Shown here piece by piece: positions 32,760 to 42,912 of a stretch of 64,000 bases of DNA; position 1 is the stretch's first letter, and every line of letters begins with the position of its first letter. This stretch comes from Mytilus trossulus (lineage: Eukaryota > Mollusca > Bivalvia > Mytilida > Mytilidae): NCBI RefSeq assembly GCF_036588685.1, contig NC_086374.1, positions 37,316,886-37,380,885 of the forward strand, read 5' to 3'. The position numbers were made by a program, and so were the translations under genes. The notes beneath the pieces were generated by a model, which did not search any database, had not been told where the DNA came from, and worked only from the letters and a program-made list of their open reading frames with translations.

Positions 32760-32871
32760 GTTTATTTGGCCTTTTAATTATTTTTTTATTCAAGCGTCAC
32801 TGATGAGTCTTTTGAAGACGAAACGCGCGTCTGGTGTAAATATAGAATCTGGTATCTATGATGAGTTTATT
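32760..32871 (+). repeat. family A repeat inserted in the LTR element
   Basis: Contains 'tttatttggcctttt', 'gacgaaacgcgcgtctgg' and 'tggtatctatgatgag'. It interrupts the coding remnant between the zinc knuckle and the protease, so it arrived after the LTR element. Confidence 0.75.
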
Positions 32872-32989
32872 ATCTGCGAGAAGAACACATAGACAATGAG
32901 TTATTGTCAGATAATATTGGACAAAACAACGTAGCTATGTTAACGAAAATACCTGGAATAGTCGGCATGATGGTGGATAATCAAATGGA

Positions 32990-33650
32990 AGGATCATCAA
33001 TTACTTGGAAGATCGATATCGGTGCAAGATGTACTTTTATAACAGAAAAATACTACAATTTTTTTGCCTGATAGTAGACCTATCAATGGATACCAGATTC
33101 ATCACAGCTAGTGGTGGTGATTTAAAAGTGTTAGGAACTGCTGTTATGTCATTATCAGTTGATTAAGTTTGTGTTTTCAATTATAGTTGGTGGAGTAAGA
33201 AATAATTTACTTGGTGAAAATTTTATCCAATCCTTTCGATGTCAATATGACTGGGATTTCTTAATTTATCTCTAGAAATAAGTGGTAAAAATATTACATT
33301 TCACGAACAAAATGAATGCGTCCGCTCTGTTATTGTTGTTTCACTAGAAACAGTGACAGAACCAACTGAGCATGATAAGGCACTCTGGATTAACGAGGAA
33401 AATGTGTACAAGTTCTGCAGATATAAATGAAGTCTTGTCTCCTGATAGAAATTTCATGACAAACTATATGGACAAGTGCTAGCAAGAGTACTAGTTAATG
33501 CGCCACAAGGTATATGGTGTATGCAAGTTTGTAAAACCTAACCAGTACATGGCCATTACATTGTACAAAGACATATTGCTGCGTTTGTACCAGTTTTAAA
33601 TATCGGCCAATTCTGCTGAGGTAGAAGACGAAAATGAAGATGTTTGTGAT
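32990..33650 (+). pseudogene. retropepsin-like protease and linker remnant of the LTR retrotransposon
   Basis: TWKIDIGARCTFIT at 33003-33044 matches the DTGA active-site region, with isoleucine in place of threonine. The FVFSIIVGGVRNNLLGENFI stretch near 33168-33228 matches the second conserved block before the usual end of the protease. Downstream pieces near 33460-33590 resemble the Gypsy linker before RT. Stops and shifts are numerous. The RT domain that should follow is absent. Confidence 0.7.
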
Positions 33651-33867
33651 ATTGTAGAGCATGGTTATTTTTCTTTTTAAATATTGCCACAATATATCGA
33701 AGCGGTATACAGAATTTTTCAAATAAAGAAGCCGATTATAAAAGGGTACGTCTACAAAATTGTAGATTGTAGTGTATTTGCTGACCCTGATGGGCAAACT
33801 GGACATACATTGTTGGGAATGCATGAAAATTAACTGGAGAAACAGATACCAAACAAGGAATCACAGG

Positions 33868-34205
33868 ACAATTCTTTTGAATAAAACATTCGGTCCCCCG
33901 AACAATTATTTAGATAAAACGTTGGAACCGCCGGATGATACTGTGAATAAAATATTGGAACCCCCGGACAAATATTATAATAAATTTGGAATCGACAGAC
34001 AATTGTTTGAATAAAACATTGGAACCGCCAGACAATTGTTTGAATAAAACATTGTAATCCCCGGACAGTTCTTGGAATAAAATATTGGAACCATCGGACA
34101 ATTTTTTGAATAAAATATTGAATCGCCGGATAATTCTTTGAATAAAACATTGGAACCGCCGAACAATTCTTTAAATAAATATTGGAACCCCGGGAAATCC
34201 TTTCA
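33868..34205 (+). repeat. 33-bp tandem array inside the LTR element, about 10 units
   Basis: The unit is approximately 'ggaaccgccggacaattgtt' followed by 'tgaataaaacatt'. Copies differ at many bases. The 11-codon period keeps frames open on both strands (33772-34014 plus; 33830-34166 minus). It occupies the place where pol should be. Confidence 0.9.
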
Positions 34206-34211
34206 ATAACA

Positions 34212-34275
34212 CATTGGATACCATGTTCGTCACAGCTAGTGGTGGTGATTTGAAAGTGCTAAGACCTGTGGTTAT
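34212..34275 (+). repeat. second copy of the protease segment from 33085-33150
   Basis: 'ggatacca', 'cacagctagtggtggtgatt' and 'aaagtg(c/t)ta' occur in both places. This short internal duplication brackets the tandem array and suggests that the pol deletion and array expansion happened together. Confidence 0.7.
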
Positions 34276-34434
34276 AAACTTTATTGTGCATGTTGATGTG
34301 AACATATAACATTGACTTGAGACGTGAGTTGAGATATATTGAGCGTGTTTTGGATTATGTAACTGTAAAGTGGTTAACCTACTAGTTTTGTTTACTACAT
34401 TGAAATACGAATTTAAATTGCTAGTTTGGGGTAT

Positions 34435-34978
34435 TGTAGCGATTTTAGTTTTGACAATTTAATTTATTATTATGTATAATGTCTTTCTTTTTAATACATT
34501 CGGGTCAAATTACATTTCAATAGCTTATTCCCGCTATTTTGTTTTATCTGAACGGTGGCTAAATTTAATATCTGAACTCACCGCCCGGTATCCCATCTTT
34601 GGAACCGTCCGGGTACCTCCTGGTATCTATAAACCCGCCGGGTACCACATCATGATCTTTGGAATCGTCGGGATACCGCCTGTTACGTGTAAGTATGTAA
34701 ATTAGGGGATGCGAAAGAGATAAGAAAAAGAATTGAAAGTTAGTTAGTTAAAAGAGTTGAGAGTGTAATTGAGTGAGATCGGGATTATTGTTCAGATGTT
34801 TTATTATTTTAAACTGATATTATATATATTTAACAGATTACATTGTGATTGAGACTGTGTGTTGTGGTTTGTTTTCTTTGTGTTATTTGAACATATATCG
34901 ATTTTACGTAATTTTAATACGCTACCTCAAAATAACACATAGACAACCAAGAATCCAGAAACAATTGACATCGATACA
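34435..34978 (+). repeat. 3' LTR
   Basis: Diverged partner of 30686-31165, longer by an extra 'aacccgccgggtaccacatc' block near 34631. The exact 3' end is uncertain by about 15 bp. Confidence 0.7.
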
Positions 34979-36498
34979 CAATTCACATTTCAGCAGACTA
35001 GTTATCATTTTTTTTAAACCTTTTTTGTTTTTGTCATACAGCGGATCAGTATTTATTTAAACTCAGAATATTTAACTTGCCAATTGAATAAATAATTATA
35101 AATATTTGCATATATCTGCAAGATTTTTCTTGCTTGTCACCACCAATAGTCAGTCCTATTCTGTGGAAGTATTTTATAGGTTATAAGGGGACCGTTATAA
35201 GGTGACATCATAAGACGATAAACACGACTGTGTATTCATAACAGTATTCAAGCGAAATCATACTTAAATGAACCAATATCCAGCGACCTTTTTTGGGGGG
35301 CTACAACAAGATGATGTAATTACAAAACTTCACAGTAAGTTTTTAAGAAATGAAAATTCAAATAGCTTAAAAGCCTTTCTAATACTGTGATTCAACTCTC
35401 TATTACTACAGCCAATAGAGTATGTTTTATAGTAGTCTCAGCAAGGATTGTATAGTATTAATAGTATACTACACAAAATTAATCATTGGCGACTTAGATA
35501 TATTACGATCATATACCGTTCCCAGGTTGTTAATTAAACACTATCGACAGGGACCCTGAGTTAACTGAGTTTGTGTTGGAAAAAAAGACAATGATTATGT
35601 CGTCAATTGAAAGAAAATTTTATAAATTGTCGTACATTGCGAACTTCCAGAAAAAAAATATATATCAATCCCGGAATCAACAATTGACCCTTTTCGGATC
35701 AACTTTTATAAATTTGGTTGTGTCGAGTATGCGTTTGACATTAGGTAAATATGACATATGCAGTCAACCTTCTTTCTAACGTCTGTGAATGTTGGAACCA
35801 AAACATTTCACTGCTGAGATAATTCTGTTTACAATTTCTGGTTCAATTAAGGAAGAAAACAAGTATATACATTACATTTAATGTTTCAATGAACATCATT
35901 CTCAAGTTAGCTAAAACCTAAGGCATGTCACCAACGCGGAATGTAAACATACAGGTGTTTTTAACCTTGCTAAAATCTCAAGTCGGTAGCCTGTTATCTA
36001 GATTATAGTATATACTATTTATACATTTCCTTTTCAGTATCATATCAGTAATTAAATATCACCACACAGAAAATTGATAGGATTATCGACTGTCAAGTCC
36101 TATTATATTATGTCCAAGTTGTAATTCAAAGGTTGTTGGGGTGTCCCGGTTGTTCTTGGTTGCTATCTGCCATATGCAGATATTTGCAAGGTAGCAGCAC
36201 TAATGGATTTACCATTAACATATATTTGCAGTTTCTTCTTTGTTATAAGTATAAATAGACAAATATCAGATTGACATAGTTACATGTACAATGTATTTAT
36301 ATTTTCCATGTACATGTAGCAAAGCAGCATGGTCTTGTACATTTGCATACAATATTTGCCATTGGACATAGTGAAAAACAAAGTTTACAACATGTATAAA
36401 AATACAAGATTTTGTATAATACTGATATGACTGTTTTTTTTTTTTAAGTTTCCTTGATATAATCAGCAAAATCGTTTTATTAGACTTTCCCAACCTTT
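34979..36498. other. no gene seen
   Basis: AT-rich intergenic sequence. Short open frames at 35573 and 36266 have no support. No complete repeat was recognised. Confidence 0.4.
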
Positions 36499-36663
36499 AT
36501 ACACCTTATCGCTATTTTTCCGCCATTACTGGATATCACACAGGTTCCCGTAGAATTTTGACGTCATAAAACAAAATATCTGACTCCACAATGGAAAAGT
36601 GATTGTTGTATGACATTTAAAGTTCAAGCGGCCAGGTCAGCCAGGAAAAGCGATAAGGTGTAT
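36499..36663. mobile_element. 165-bp MITE with 15-bp perfect terminal inverted repeats
   Basis: ATACACCTTATCGCT at 36499-36513 is matched by AGCGATAAGGTGTAT at 36649-36663. The interior contains 'actggatatcacacaggttc' and 'ccacaatggaaaagtgattg', also seen in the degraded copy at 21360-21497. It is non-coding. Confidence 0.85.
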
Positions 36664-36908
36664 TGTGATTATATACATGTACTGTTCCAAAGGTAATAAC
36701 CTACACCCGGTAAAAAAATATGTCAAAATCCCAAATTTCAATAAAAGATATTTAAAAAATGAAGAAAACATTACTTTCACATTAAACTTTGTGGTTGATT
36801 TCCTTTATAAATCGCCTGATTTAGACTAAGACCAGGGATAAATTCGTTATCTGCGCCTCAGGGTGTTCTTGGATACTTCAGGGTGCTAAAATATCCATGT
36901 CTATGGAT
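36664..36908. other. short intergenic spacer
   Basis: Nothing recognised. Confidence 0.4.
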
Positions 36909-37089
36909 ATGAACATCAGGGTTGGCAAAAACCCGGGTTTTATAAGAATTGCCCAGCCCAGTGGGAAATACTGGGAAAACCCGGGTTTTACTGGGTTTGA
37001 GTGGGTAATACTGGGCAATACTGGGTAATATAAAATACTAGTCTGAATTTTATAGACGATTCAGTGATCAAACACAAATTTTATACATT

Positions 37090-37460
37090 TATAAAATAAA
37101 AATAAAAAAACAACAGCAGAAGGTCACCAACAGGTCTTCAATGTAGCGAGAAATTCCCGCACCCGGAGGCGTCCTTCAGCTGGCCCCTAAACAAATATAT
37201 ACTAGTTCAGTGATAATGAACGCCATACTAATTTCCAAATTGTACACAAGAAACTAAAATTTAAATAATACAAGACTAACAAAGGCCAGAGGCTCCTGAC
37301 TTGGGACAGGCGCAAAAATGCGGCGGGGTTAAACATGTTTGTGAGATCTGAACCCTCCCCCTATACCTCTAACCAATGTAGAAAAGTAAAAGCATAACAA
37401 TACGCACATTAAAATTCAGTTCAAGAGAAGTCCGAGTCTGATGTCAGAAGATGTAACCAT
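37090..37460. repeat. dispersed repeat block inside the hAT-type element
   Basis: Contains 'gtcttcaatgtagcgag', 'acccggaggcgtccttcagc', 'tcagtgataatgaacgcc', 'gctcctgacttgggacaggc' and 'gcggcggggttaaacatgtt'. The first half matches 6225-6440. It may be the 3' end of the RT element on the minus strand or a separate SINE. Confidence 0.6.
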
Positions 37461-37686
37461 AGAAAATAAACAAAATGACAATAATACATTAATAACAACA
37501 GACTACTAGCAGTTAACTGATATGCCAGCTCCAGACTTCAATTAAACTGACTGAAAGATTATGATTTCATCATATGAACATCAGGCACAATCCTTCCCGT
37601 AAGGGGTTTAGTATCATACCATCATAACATATATGAGAAGAACATAACCTGTGTCATGCCAACAACTGTTTTTAGAACAAATGTGT

Positions 37687-39528
37687 TTAGTTCCGACGCA
37701 AAGACCTTATCAGTGACTCAATATTAACGCCAAAATATGCAATCTTTAATGACTTGACAACAGTATCGTAACTATATCCCTTCTTAATAAGTCTATTCAA
37801 AGGTTTTGTAAGTTTATGAGGTGAATACTGACACCTTTGTGCTTTATAAAGAATATTTCCATAAAAAATTGGATGTGAAATACCTGAACGTATAAGAAGT
37901 CTGCATGTTGAGCTATATTTACGAAATGATGTCTTTATACCGATGATAAAATTTAGTAAATGTTTTGACTAGTTTGTGATATGGAAATCCCTGGTGTAAT
38001 AATTTTTCAGTAATACATAAATTTCTCTCGTTAAAATCTAAAACATTGTTACATACACGAGCGAATCGTACAAGTTGAGATATATAAACACCGTAAGATG
38101 GTGACAAGGGAACGTCACCATCTAAAAACGGATAATTAACGATAGGAAATGAAAAATCATCCCTTTTATCATAAATTTTAGTATTCAGCTTTCCGTTAGT
38201 GATAAAGATATCAAGATCAAGGAAAGGGCAGTGGTCATTGTTAGTATTAGCTTTATTTAAAGTAAGTTCACCAGGATAAATTTCATTAATATACATACTG
38301 AAGTCGTCATTATTGAGAGCCAAAATATCATCCAAATATCTAAAAGTATTATTAAATTTGTTTATCAGATGTTGTTTTGATGGGTCTTTGCTTATTTTTG
38401 TCATAAATTGTAACTCATAACAATACAAAAAGAGGTCCGCGATAAGTGGTGCACAGTTAGTCCCCATTGGAATTCCAATAATCTGACGATATACGGAATC
38501 CCCAAAGCGAACAAAAATGTTATCTAGTAAAAATTCAAGGGCATATATAGTATCAAAGCATGTCCAATTAACATAGTTTTTTTGTTTATTGCTTCTAAAA
38601 AATGACCTAAAAGAGTTTGAACATATATATTCACATTCTGATTTTTTGAATGCCCATTTAATCAGGTGTGTGAATTTTTTCTTAATGAGAATGTGAGGCA
38701 ATGTGGTATACAGGGTAGAAAAATCAAAACTTTGAACAGATTCAAAATCACCAATATAAGCATGCAATTTATCAAGTACTTCCAACGAGTTCTTGACACT
38801 CCAAAAGTAATTTATTCCACTATTTTCGAAGGCCTTATTTGAACAATTTATTATAAGGTTTTTAATTGTACCAAGTGTGCTGGTAAGGAGAATAGACAAT
38901 TTAGTAGTTGAACAATGGCTTGAAGACGAAATAAATCTATATTTGTAAGGGGTTTTGTGTAGCTTCGGAAGCCAATACATAGTTGGGACTTTCATTGTAT
39001 TTGGCTCTGATTGTAAAGCGGTGGCTAAAAGTTTATGCTTGTTACAGATTTCGTTTTCTGAAAATGGAGTCAGTTGGAATGTTGGTGAATTGGTGATTTC
39101 CTTTTTCAAAACCTCAATGTAAAATTTATGTCAAACAATAATAATATTATTAGCAGCTTTATCGGCAAAAAACAAATTCCTTGGCTAGTTCTTTTAGTTT
39201 ATGTTTGATACGAGAAATAGGTTTATTGTGGTTATTGTTAATAGTAAAATGTTCTTTAAAATGTTGAATACGTATATCAACTATATTCATTACTGAATTA
39301 AAAAAAAGAGTCCAAAGATTTTTTGTCAGCTTTTTCCCGTTTTATCCATTTTATACAGTAATTATGGAGTGAGTCGTGGATGATAATACGACACTCTTTC
39401 CAATTAATAATTGACGGGGGACGATATTTAGGTCCTTTACTGAGGACTGATTTTAACTCTCGGTCTTGAACGATGTTAAGATCTCCTGTTATAACATGGG
39501 AAATGGGTCCATTATTTTTTTTCTTCAA
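37687..39528 (-). pseudogene. reverse transcriptase gene, broken, probably Penelope-like, inside the hAT-type element
   Basis: The longest intact piece (37919-39109, 396 codons) has the motifs YWLPKLHKTP, FDFSTLYTTLPH, IGIPMGTNCAPLIADLFLYC and FRYLDDILAL (catalytic DD) and LDLDIFI. An N-terminal domain piece lies at 39298-39528 (KGPKYRPPSIINWKECR). Between the pieces a frameshift and a TGA (near 39137) interrupt the frame. A one-base shift near 37920 separates the C-terminal part, which then runs to TAA at 37687-37689 (with KPLNRLIKKGYSYDTVVKSL). No endonuclease domain is visible. PLKHK-like and YLDD motifs suggest a Penelope-like element, but the assignment is from memory. Related fragments: 50290-51109 and 10598-10915. 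Confidence 0.8.
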
Positions 39529-39872
39529 AGTATGGATTATTGAAACAATGCTTGGTAATTAACAAGGTTTCCTTAAATGTGCAAAACTTGTATTCCGGCT
39601 GCATACATGTAGAAGGGAATGAAATTGAATTTTTCATTCTTTTAGAAATGACTGTCAATAGTTATCTGTATAAAAAGTATATATTCAGCTGTAATACTAT
39701 GAAACTACACCAAGACTTTACTATTTTATATTAGAATAAGCTTAAAAAATCATATTGCCCAGTAATGCCCAGTATACCCAATTTCTGGGAGTATTGCCCA
39801 GCCCGGGAAAACCCGGGTTTTCCCACCCGGGAATTCCTTGGCGGGCAATACTTTGCCAACCCTGATGAACAT

Positions 39873-41624
39873 AGATAACTTATAATATTAATTAGTTGTA
39901 GGTAATGGAAAAAATGCTTATATTAAGAATAATAAAAAGACTAATTGATGTATATATACATGTATATCTATAGTTTTTGGAAAATGATGCGTCAGCGGCA
40001 TTCTTCCATTACTATTGACCAGAACAACAGGAAGTCGATTATTGCCTCCGCCTACCGCACTTGGTTTCATATTTACTATTTTACAAACTAACTGGTATCT
40101 GCTTGTATTCTGCTACACTAGAACAAAGTGTGTTAGTCGGACGGGAACCAGTTTACATACTTAATTTTATTTAGTACAACAAAAATGTTGACCTGTCCAT
40201 AGGAAGTCTTGTATAGTCCGCGCTTTTATTCTCAACAATTGGACCTTCCAGTGGGGATGCGCACTAGATAGTACAATTAGCAAGAAATAAGTGAACAAGT
40301 TCAATATTCTCGGCGAGGTTGCTTATTTACATTCCGCCATCTTTGTTATTGATATTGTAGAGGGCGCTCTCATGATGTTTCAAACTAATTATTTTAACTC
40401 GTCCATATTAATAAGTTATTTCTATTTAATATCAAATTAAAAGTGATAAATATAAAAACTAAACCTTTCATTACAAATTTCTCCTTTCTGTTCAATGCAT
40501 TTAGAATTTGTAAACTACAAAACGTAATCGGTTATTGTTCATTCCGTTTTGATGATTCATACCGACTTAAAATTGGTTTGTATAAGCTTAGACCCTTCAA
40601 ACATTATTAAATAATTCATTGCACATAATTTTACACTTTACAAGTACAGTTTTGCACACATAAGAATAGAAAAGAAGAATTTAAGTTGTCCCTCATCATG
40701 TATGAATGTACCCTGTCTTTACCAAAGTATTTTGTCTTCTCAAGCTGCCACATGCATTGATGTCTCCCATACGTCAAGTTGACACCACTGATCTTTATGT
40801 TACTTAATAGGGGTGAATAAGGCTGAGGGTTTTGCAATTGCATAATTTAAAAGTGAGAAAAAAAGTAGAAAATATTTGTTTTATCAGGTCATGTGCCATT
40901 TAATACTTTATTTAATCACTTTTCACCTACTTTTATTACATGTCATTAGCTGTCATAAAACCATTTAAGTAGTCAACTAGCGTAATTAACAATCATGACA
41001 ATTAGCAAATAATAAACAAAAAAAAAAGTTTGAAATTATGTATTACAATATTGTCATGATTGTTATTATTTAATTAAGATCTATTGACATTTTGATCATT
41101 TTTAAATAATGACTTTCACTGGTTTTTTTTTTAAACTAACACTTTAAAACCATATGATACATTGTAACACCAGGTACAGACATCTCAGTAACAAATAAAT
41201 GGTACATGTACATACAAATCAACCAGGTTACGAAACAACTAGCATTCACCTGCAATGACCTGTTTATGTTTAAAGTTCACCTACATATGTATATAATCAT
41301 GATAATAACAGGATTTGTACAATGAAATAGATTTGAAATTAATCAAAATACAAATGTAGTAATTTAAAAAAAAATGTCTTTTGGCAATTGAATTATGATT
41401 ATATTTCTCCTTTATCTATTTTGATAAATTAATTGTGCCATTCTATTAACCTGCTTTGTCAGACTTTTCCCCCGATATATAATACTGAAAACACTTCAAA
41501 CATTGATATGCAACTTTCCACAGTATCTCACAGCTTTGTTCAATGGAATATCAAACATGGTCAGTGGAGAAATAAGTTATTTACCATGTTATTCGAATTT
41601 AATTTCTTGTGTATATGTTCACAG
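39873..41624. other. upstream region of the exon at 41625; possible promoter near 40335
   Basis: No gene is seen. At 40335-40345 CGCCATCTTTG is the reverse complement of a YY1-type AAGATGGCG. At 40357-40370 GTAGAGGGCGCTCT resembles the CTCF core. This GC-richer patch (40200-40370) is the best promoter candidate for the gene whose first coding exon lies at 41625. The stretch 40860-41420 is AT-rich with no recognisable content. Confidence 0.35.
40335..40370. promoter_or_regulatory. YY1-like and CTCF-like motifs, candidate promoter
   Basis: CGCCATCTTTG followed 12 bp later by GTAGAGGGCGCTCT. YY1 motifs commonly mark the start of housekeeping genes in animals, and AGGGCGCT is the CTCF core. Both are short and could occur by chance. 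Confidence 0.3.
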
Positions 41625-41789
41625 ATGGCTACAAGTATTGTCCCTCCATCTTCCACTGGCATAGAACAACTGCTTGATATTTACATTGAGAATGCAGAAA
41701 GTTTGATCACACAGTCCCAGCAACTGGATGTAAATGATGCAAAGAAATTAGAGAAAAAGTGTAGATCTGAACTGAAATATCTTCACTCG
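41625..41789 (+). CDS. first coding exon of an unrecognised gene (55 codons)
   Basis: The acceptor 'tgtatatgttcacag' is followed at once by ATG (41625), and the 55-codon frame ends at a strong donor (tcg|gtaagt) in phase 0. The peptide starts MATSIVPPSSTGIEQLLDIY and continues with an acidic and lysine-rich amphipathic helix-like stretch (KKLEKKCRSELKYLHS). The composition is clearly protein-like and the splice sites are good. A non-coding first exon should lie upstream, perhaps near 40400. No later exon could be joined with confidence; an acceptor at about 45871 leads into only 18 codons and then a stop. The family is not recognised. The rest of the gene may be far downstream, beyond repeats, or outside the window. 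Confidence 0.65.
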
Positions 41790-42912
41790 GTAAGTCTGAA
41801 TATTTTCAGATACAATTACATACATCTATCTTGTCTGAAGTCAGAATTCATTTGCATGCATGTACATGTCTTGTCAGGATTCATTCACTGTTTCAAAGTC
41901 ATAATTCATTCACATTATTATTATATATATATCTTCATTCTGAAAGTCATATAGAAATTATTCACATATATACATCTTATATATCATGTACATTGTACAT
42001 ATACATGTTTTACTTGAAAGTTAGAATTTATTCACATATATCTGACATGTGCATATCACAAAGGGGTTAATCAGAATATGCTATTGAAAGGAACTTTTCC
42101 TATATCAAACTTTGAAGATTATTGTTTTAAAAAGAAGTTAATTGATACAGGCTAATACAAAGTTTTAATGCTGAAGTAAATATTAAGGAACTTGTTATTG
42201 ATGAGATTAATCTCCCTTTGAATGGCTATCAAAAAGAAAATACCAATATGAAAATGTTCAGATGCTGGACTGTTTTTATAATGGTATTTTCACTTATTTA
42301 GCTTTGTCTTCGGTGCAAGAGCTATTAACAGGGTTGTGATTAAAAAATTGTGAAGAAATTTATTATAATACAGACATACACAGATATATATCTTCTTATA
42401 AAATGAGTTATACATGTAGTTGTGACATTTGAAAACTATCACATCAGTATGATGTAAATGAATAAATAATAATAAACACAGAACTTGGCAAAGGGAGGGG
42501 AAGGCTATTTGCCCCAAAACAATGAAATAAGAATTGTGATTTTAAGGCCATGGCGAAATAAAATATATTCATTGCTTGAAGCAGAAATGTCTGGTATCAC
42601 CGGTAACAAGTCTAGATAAGATCAAAGTTGTAACTGAGGCTAAAAGTGTTCTAGAGAACATTATAATTTAATAGCTTATATTTAGCTTAATAGATTAAGT
42701 AATTTATTAAAAAAGTATGGATTTGCCAATCCATGTGTAGGTACAATTCTACCTAGTCTGAATTGTCTCCCTATTACAACTAGAGGTTTTTATATCAAGA
42801 TAATGTTAGCCATAATTTTTATTTTTAGTACAGATATTAAGTATTTATAATGTGTAAATTTTGAAAACTTTTAAAGGCTGTAGAAACAGATGTAGATATA
42901 CCAACTTGACCA
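41790..42912. other. probable intron; no gene seen
   Basis: AT-rich with three diverged 'aattcattcacatatat'-like repeats at 41840-42045. Frames here are low-complexity. Confidence 0.4.

Larger units (their letters stand above)
30686..34978 (+). mobile_element. degraded Ty3/Gypsy-like LTR retrotransposon without RT or integrase
   Basis: Two related direct repeats flank it: 30686-31165 and 34435-34978. Both start TGTAGCGATTT (30686; 34435). Both contain GC-rich 'accgcccggtatc' blocks, 'ttaacagattacatt' and 'aataacacatagacaa'. A tRNA-primer-like TGGTGTCATCGGTGG follows at 31168. Inside are Gag remnants, a mutated zinc knuckle, a protease remnant and then tandem repeats instead of reverse transcriptase. 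The LTRs differ by many substitutions and a block of extra sequence in the right one (34625-34665), so the insertion is old. A family A repeat (32760-32871) is inserted within it. No exact target duplication was found. Confidence 0.8.
36909..39872. mobile_element. hAT-type element (36917-39864) with exact 8-bp target duplication
   Basis: The element starts CAGGGTTGGCAAA and ends TTTGCCAACCCTG. It is flanked on both sides by ATGAACAT (36909-36916 and 39865-39872). A CAGGG-type terminus with an 8-bp duplication is the hallmark of hAT elements. The subterminal regions (36930-37030 and 39755-39850) are rich in repeated 'acccgggttt' and 'actgggtaata' pieces in inverted arrangement, possible transposase-binding sites. 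No hAT transposase is visible inside. Instead the 2.9-kb interior holds a family C-like fragment (about 37090-37450) and a broken reverse transcriptase gene on the minus strand (37687-39528). It is therefore a non-autonomous carrier. Confidence 0.88.

Noticed and set aside
33772-34166. Overlapping frames on both strands with 11-residue repeats
   Set aside because: Translations of the 33-bp array inside the LTR element.
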